Shown: piece by piece, positions 5,895 to 8,408 of the stretch
Numbering within the stretch: the stretch's first letter is position 1
Layout: each line of letters begins with the position of its first letter
Assembly (NCBI GenBank): GCA_035457105.1
Contig: DATIBX010000473.1
Coordinates: forward strand, 1 to 8,408
DNA length: 8,408 nt
Direction of reading: 5' to 3'
Origin: PSRF01 sp035457105
GTDB lineage: Bacteria; Acidobacteriota; Blastocatellia; Pyrinomonadales; Pyrinomonadaceae
Notes under the pieces: model-generated
What the model was told of the DNA's origin: nothing
Database searches by the model: none
What the model saw: only the letters and a program-made list of their open reading frames with translations
Translations under genes and position numbers: made by a program

Positions 5895-6713
5895 ATGTCT
5901 AAAGCTCCTGAGCACGAAAATGCCAATCTTGCATTGGTTGGTTTTCGCTACGACGAAAACTCCTCATTCATGAAAGGAGCTTCCGAAGCTCCCCCGCAAA
6001 TTAGAGCGGCTTTACGTTCCGAAGCCTGGAACATGACAAGTGAGTCAGGAACCGACCTCTCCGGCGATACGATATTTTTTGACGCGGGCGACGTAGAGGC
6101 AGTTCCGGGAACAGATATGTTGTCGCTAGTCGAGAACTCGATGGTGACGCTCCTGAATGATGGACTGAAACCAATTTCTCTGGGTGGCGATCATTCGATT
6201 ACCTATCCGATTGTGCGTGCGTTCGCGCGAAAGTATCGCGATTTAAGCATTCTCCATTTCGACGCACATCCAGACCTTTACGATAGTTTCCAGGGCAACA
6301 AGTATTCGCACGCGAGTCCGTTCGCACGCATCATGGAAAACAAACTGGCGAAGCGACTTGTTCAGGTTGGAGTGAGAACCATCAATTCCCATCAGAAAGA
6401 GCAAGCGCGAAAGTTCAATGTTGAAACTATCGAGATGCGCAACCTTCGAGATGGCTTACAGCTGGAATTTGATTCGCCGGTTTATATCTCTTTTGATGTG
6501 GATGTGCTTGATCCGGCTTTTGCTCCCGGTGTCTCTCATCGCGAGCCGGGTGGTCTATCGACGCGCCAGGCGATCGATTTGATTCAGAGACTCAAAGGAA
6601 GTGTCGTAGGAGCTGATATAGTCGAGTTCAACCCACGCATGGATCCTCTTCATGTCACTGGGACTGTCTGCGCTAAGCTACTGAAGGAAATTGCCGCAAA
6701 AATGATGGAATAG
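5895..6713 (+). CDS. Ureohydrolase, arginase/agmatinase family (plant-arginase-like)
   Basis: The product is 272 aa with no signal peptide, so cytoplasmic. It should hydrolyse a guanidino compound (agmatine to putrescine plus urea, or arginine to ornithine plus urea) with a two-manganese centre. All metal ligands are visible: His100 in GGDHS, Asp123/His125/Asp127 in FDAHPDLYD, and Asp201/Asp203 in SFDVDVLDP. His139 (KYSHASPF) and Glu244 (DIVEFNP) match the usual catalytic and guanidine-binding positions. GNKYSHASPFARIME and APGVSHREPGGLS, as I recall plant mitochondrial arginases (GNKYSHASSFARIME, APGVSHIEPGGLS), are much closer to those than to E. coli SpeB or animal arginase. Substrate is therefore left open and no symbol is given. 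An AAGGA 6 nt upstream fixes the start. It lies 61 nt after tRNA-Arg with no obvious promoter of its own, and a 121-nt hairpin follows the stop. Confidence 0.92.
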   Translation: MSKAPEHENANLALVGFRYDENSSFMKGASEAPPQIRAALRSEAWNMTSESGTDLSGDTIFFDAGDVEAVPGTDMLSLVENSMVTLLNDGLKPISLGGDHSITYPIVRAFARKYRDLSILHFDAHPDLYDSFQGNKYSHASPFARIMENKLAKRLVQVGVRTINSHQKEQARKFNVETIEMRNLRDGLQLEFDSPVYISFDVDVLDPAFAPGVSHREPGGLSTRQAIDLIQRLKGSVVGADIVEFNPRMDPLHVTGTVCAKLLKEIAAKMME

Positions 6714-6733
6714 CGTTCAGGGTTTTGAAGTTG

Positions 6734-6854
6734 AAAGCATTGGATAGTTGAGATTTGACATTTGAGAATTACTAGTACGTTTACGGGAGCCTTCGGTTTA
6801 AGGGTAAACGAAATAGCAATTCTTAAATATCAAATCTCAACTATCCAATGCTTT
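6734..6854. repeat. Long inverted repeat between convergent genes; possible bidirectional terminator
   Basis: Arms 6734-6770 and 6818-6854 (37 nt each) match at 35 of 37 positions; in RNA one of the two differences is a G-U pair. An inner pair, CGTTTAC (6778-6784) and GTAAACG (6804-6810), adds to the stem. The element begins 20 nt after the ureohydrolase stop and ends 30 nt before the citrate synthase stop on the other strand. T5 follows the right arm on the plus strand (6851-6855), so it could end transcripts from both genes. Its inner arm sequence GATTTGACATTTGAGAATT is shared with the element at 5584-5684, so it is also a dispersed repeat. Confidence 0.8.
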
Positions 6855-6884
6855 TTGTTCGCGCAGGTCCCTGACCTTTGGACT

Positions 6885-8177
6885 CTAGCCTCTATCGGCA
6901 ATCGCCACATAGTCGCGGGTGCGATCACCGAGATAGATTTGTCGAGGGCGCGCGATCTTCTGATCTTCATCCTGTAACAGCTCGACCCATTGGGCCAACC
7001 AGCCTGAAGTGCGCGGAATCGCGAACATCACCGGAAACATATCAACTGGAAAACGCATCGCCTGATAAATAATTCCGGAATAGAAGTCGACATTGGGATA
7101 CAGCCGGCGCTTCACGAAGTAATCATCTTCCAGTGCAATTCGCTCGAGTTCCAGCGCGATGTCGAGCAAAGGATCTTTTCCAGTGACCTCGAATACTTCA
7201 TACGCAACCCGCTTGATGATTCGCGCCCGCGGGTCATAGTTCTTGTACACGCGATGACCAAAGCCCATTAAGCGGAATTCGCCCGCCTTCACTCGCTTGA
7301 TGTAATCCGGCACATTCTGGACTGAGCCGATCTCTTTCAGCATACGCAAAACCATCTCGTTCGCCCCGCCGTGCAGTGGTCCATAAAGAGCGGCAGCAGC
7401 TCCAGCCAGGGCCGAAAAGGGATCTGTGTGGGCGCTGCCGATACTGCGCATCGCGTTCGTGCTGCAGTTCTGCTCATGGTCGGCGTGCAGGATATAAAGG
7501 ACGGTCAACGCACGTTCAAGCACCGGGTTTGGTGTGTACTTGAGTTCCGTCGTCTTGAACATCATGTTCAGGAAATTTCCTTCATAACTCAAGTCGTTGT
7601 CAGGATACGAGTACTGCATGCCAATGCGATGTCGGAACGCAAAAGCTGCAATCGTGGGGACCTTCGCGATCAGGCGATAGATCTGCTTCCAGCGAGACTC
7701 CTCATTAAAGATGTCTTTGGCGTCTGGATAGAAGGTCGATAAGGCGCCGAGAGTCGCCTCAAACATTCCCATCGGATGGGCGTTGTAATGAAATCCGTCG
7801 ATTACTTTCTTGATGCTCTCGTTGATGAAGGTGTGGTAGGTGATATTTTTGGTCCAAGCTTCCAGCTCGGAGTGGCTCGGTAATTCACCATTCAGTAAGA
7901 GGTAGGCAACCTCGAGATACGTACTCTTCTCAGCAAGTTGATCGATTGGGTAGCCACGATATTCGAGGATCCCTTTGTCACCGTCGATGAACGTAATTCG
8001 GCTCTTGCAGGACGCCGTATTCATGAAGGCAGGATCATAAGTCATCAAACCAAAGTCGTCATCGCCAACCTTGATTTGCCGTAGGTCCATAGCTTTGATG
8101 GTCCCATTTTCGATAGCTACTTCGTATTGTTTACCAGTGCGATTGTCGGTAATGCTGAGAGAATTTCCGCTCATCAT
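6885..8177 (-). CDS. gltA: Citrate synthase
   Basis: The product is 430 aa, close to E. coli GltA (427 aa). It condenses acetyl-CoA and oxaloacetate to citrate at the entry of the TCA cycle, in the cytoplasm. The three catalytic residues are in place: His269 in GPLHGGANE, His308 in MGFGHRVYKNYDPRA and Asp364 in PNVDFYSG. HADHEQNCSTNAMR (231-244) and the N-terminal small beta domain (about 8-70, ending SRITFIDGDKGILEYRGYPI) mark the type II bacterial form rather than the shorter archaeal/2-methylcitrate type. AAGGAAG precedes the first of two adjacent ATGs; either start is possible and changes the protein by one residue. The gene is convergent with the ureohydrolase gene and separated from it by a hairpin. 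No other TCA-cycle gene is in the window, so it is probably a single-gene transcript. Confidence 0.97.
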   Translation of the reverse strand: MMSGNSLSITDNRTGKQYEVAIENGTIKAMDLRQIKVGDDDFGLMTYDPAFMNTASCKSRITFIDGDKGILEYRGYPIDQLAEKSTYLEVAYLLLNGELPSHSELEAWTKNITYHTFINESIKKVIDGFHYNAHPMGMFEATLGALSTFYPDAKDIFNEESRWKQIYRLIAKVPTIAAFAFRHRIGMQYSYPDNDLSYEGNFLNMMFKTTELKYTPNPVLERALTVLYILHADHEQNCSTNAMRSIGSAHTDPFSALAGAAAALYGPLHGGANEMVLRMLKEIGSVQNVPDYIKRVKAGEFRLMGFGHRVYKNYDPRARIIKRVAYEVFEVTGKDPLLDIALELERIALEDDYFVKRRLYPNVDFYSGIIYQAMRFPVDMFPVMFAIPRTSGWLAQWVELLQDEDQKIARPRQIYLGDRTRDYVAIADRG

Positions 8178-8225
8178 CGTCTTCCTTCGATTCTATTTGA
8201 AGCTGTCATGGTTTATGCGAAGCAG

Positions 8226-8253
8226 ATTAGCCTATGCATCTGTGACTTCTCAA
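8226..8253 (-). promoter_or_regulatory. Candidate promoter for citrate synthase gene
   Basis: On the minus strand TTGAGA (8248-8253, 5 of 6) is followed after 16 nt by GCTAAT (8226-8231, 4 of 6). Transcription would start near 8219 and give a leader of about 42 nt. A TAGAAT closer to the gene has a better -10 score, but its start point would fall in the ribosome-binding site. The match is weak. Confidence 0.25.
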
Positions 8254-8313
8254 GCGACAGCGACCGCCCCCAGTACTCTCGCTCTGCTAAATGTCTACCT
8301 CTCGTTTCTGTTT

Positions 8314-8408
8314 GTCGGACACCACCGGCTTTAGCCGCGTGGTTCTTCAACTTCTACCTAGCCCCTCCTGCCACCTCGTTTTTGTTGTCGGACACCACCG
8401 GCTTTAGC
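8314..8408. repeat. Direct repeat with embedded hairpin (GTCGGACACCACCGGCTTTAGC), second copy cut by window end
   Basis: The 22-nt unit occurs identically at 8314-8335 and 8387-8408, a spacing of 73 bp, with similar pyrimidine-rich sequence before each copy (CTCGTTTCTGTTT and CTCGTTTTTGTT). In the first copy the sequence continues into GCCGCGTGG and forms a hairpin: CCAC/GTGG and CGGC/GCCG around TTTA, with one bulged C (8322-8342). The second copy reaches the last base, so its stem and any further copies are unseen. Likely a dispersed or tandem palindromic repeat lying upstream of the citrate synthase promoter. Confidence 0.7.

Noticed and set aside
8071..8334. Plus-strand open frame over the start of citrate synthase
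   Set aside because: It is mostly the shadow of gltA on the other strand and ends in repeat sequence.
8314..8408. CRISPR array
   Set aside because: Only two units are visible, the spacer-like part is itself partly repeated (pyrimidine-rich), the unit contains a self-complementary core extending past the repeat, and no cas gene is present.

Overview
The window looks like chromosomal DNA from a soil or environmental Gram-negative bacterium of roughly 50% GC. My best guess is Acidobacteriota (Blastocatellia-like). The guess rests on the gene mix (TolC-type outer-membrane protein, HemQ-type heme enzyme, lipoprotein cytochrome c, plant-type arginase/agmatinase, large secreted carbohydrate-active protein) and on the many intergenic palindromes. 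This placement is an inference from sequence style; no rRNA or other phylogenetic marker lies in the window.

Layout from left to right. (1) Positions 1-479, minus strand: the N-terminal part of a TolC/OEP-family outer-membrane efflux protein that runs off the left edge. (2) 480-1055: a non-coding gap with two degenerate inverted repeats. (3) 1056-3827, minus: a 923-residue secreted, multidomain, glycoside-hydrolase-like protein. Upstream of it on the same strand, 56 bp away, is (4) a HemQ/chlorite-dismutase-family protein (3884-4651). (5) A divergent intergenic region (4652-4926) carries candidate promoters in both directions and an operator-like dyad. (6) 4927-5337, plus: a small lipoprotein cytochrome c. 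(7) 5338-5756: a gap with two strong palindromic elements. (8) tRNA-Arg(TCG) at 5757-5833, followed after 61 nt by (9) an arginase/agmatinase-family ureohydrolase (5895-6713). (10) A 121-nt hairpin element sits between this gene and the convergent (11) citrate synthase gene gltA (6885-8177, minus). (12) The right edge holds a 73-bp-spaced direct repeat, partly palindromic, cut by the window end.

Functionally the genes are mostly housekeeping: heme biosynthesis beside a heme-binding electron carrier, arginine/agmatine breakdown, TCA-cycle entry and efflux. They do not form one obvious pathway. The divergent hemQ/cytochrome c pair is the most plausible functional link, and the tRNA-Arg/arginase pair is a suggestive but unproven one. 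The most unusual content is the repeats: five intergenic palindromic elements plus a direct repeat in 8.4 kb. One ~19-bp motif is shared by elements on both sides of the tRNA-arginase block. I see no transposase, CRISPR array, phage gene, or convincing new multi-gene system.
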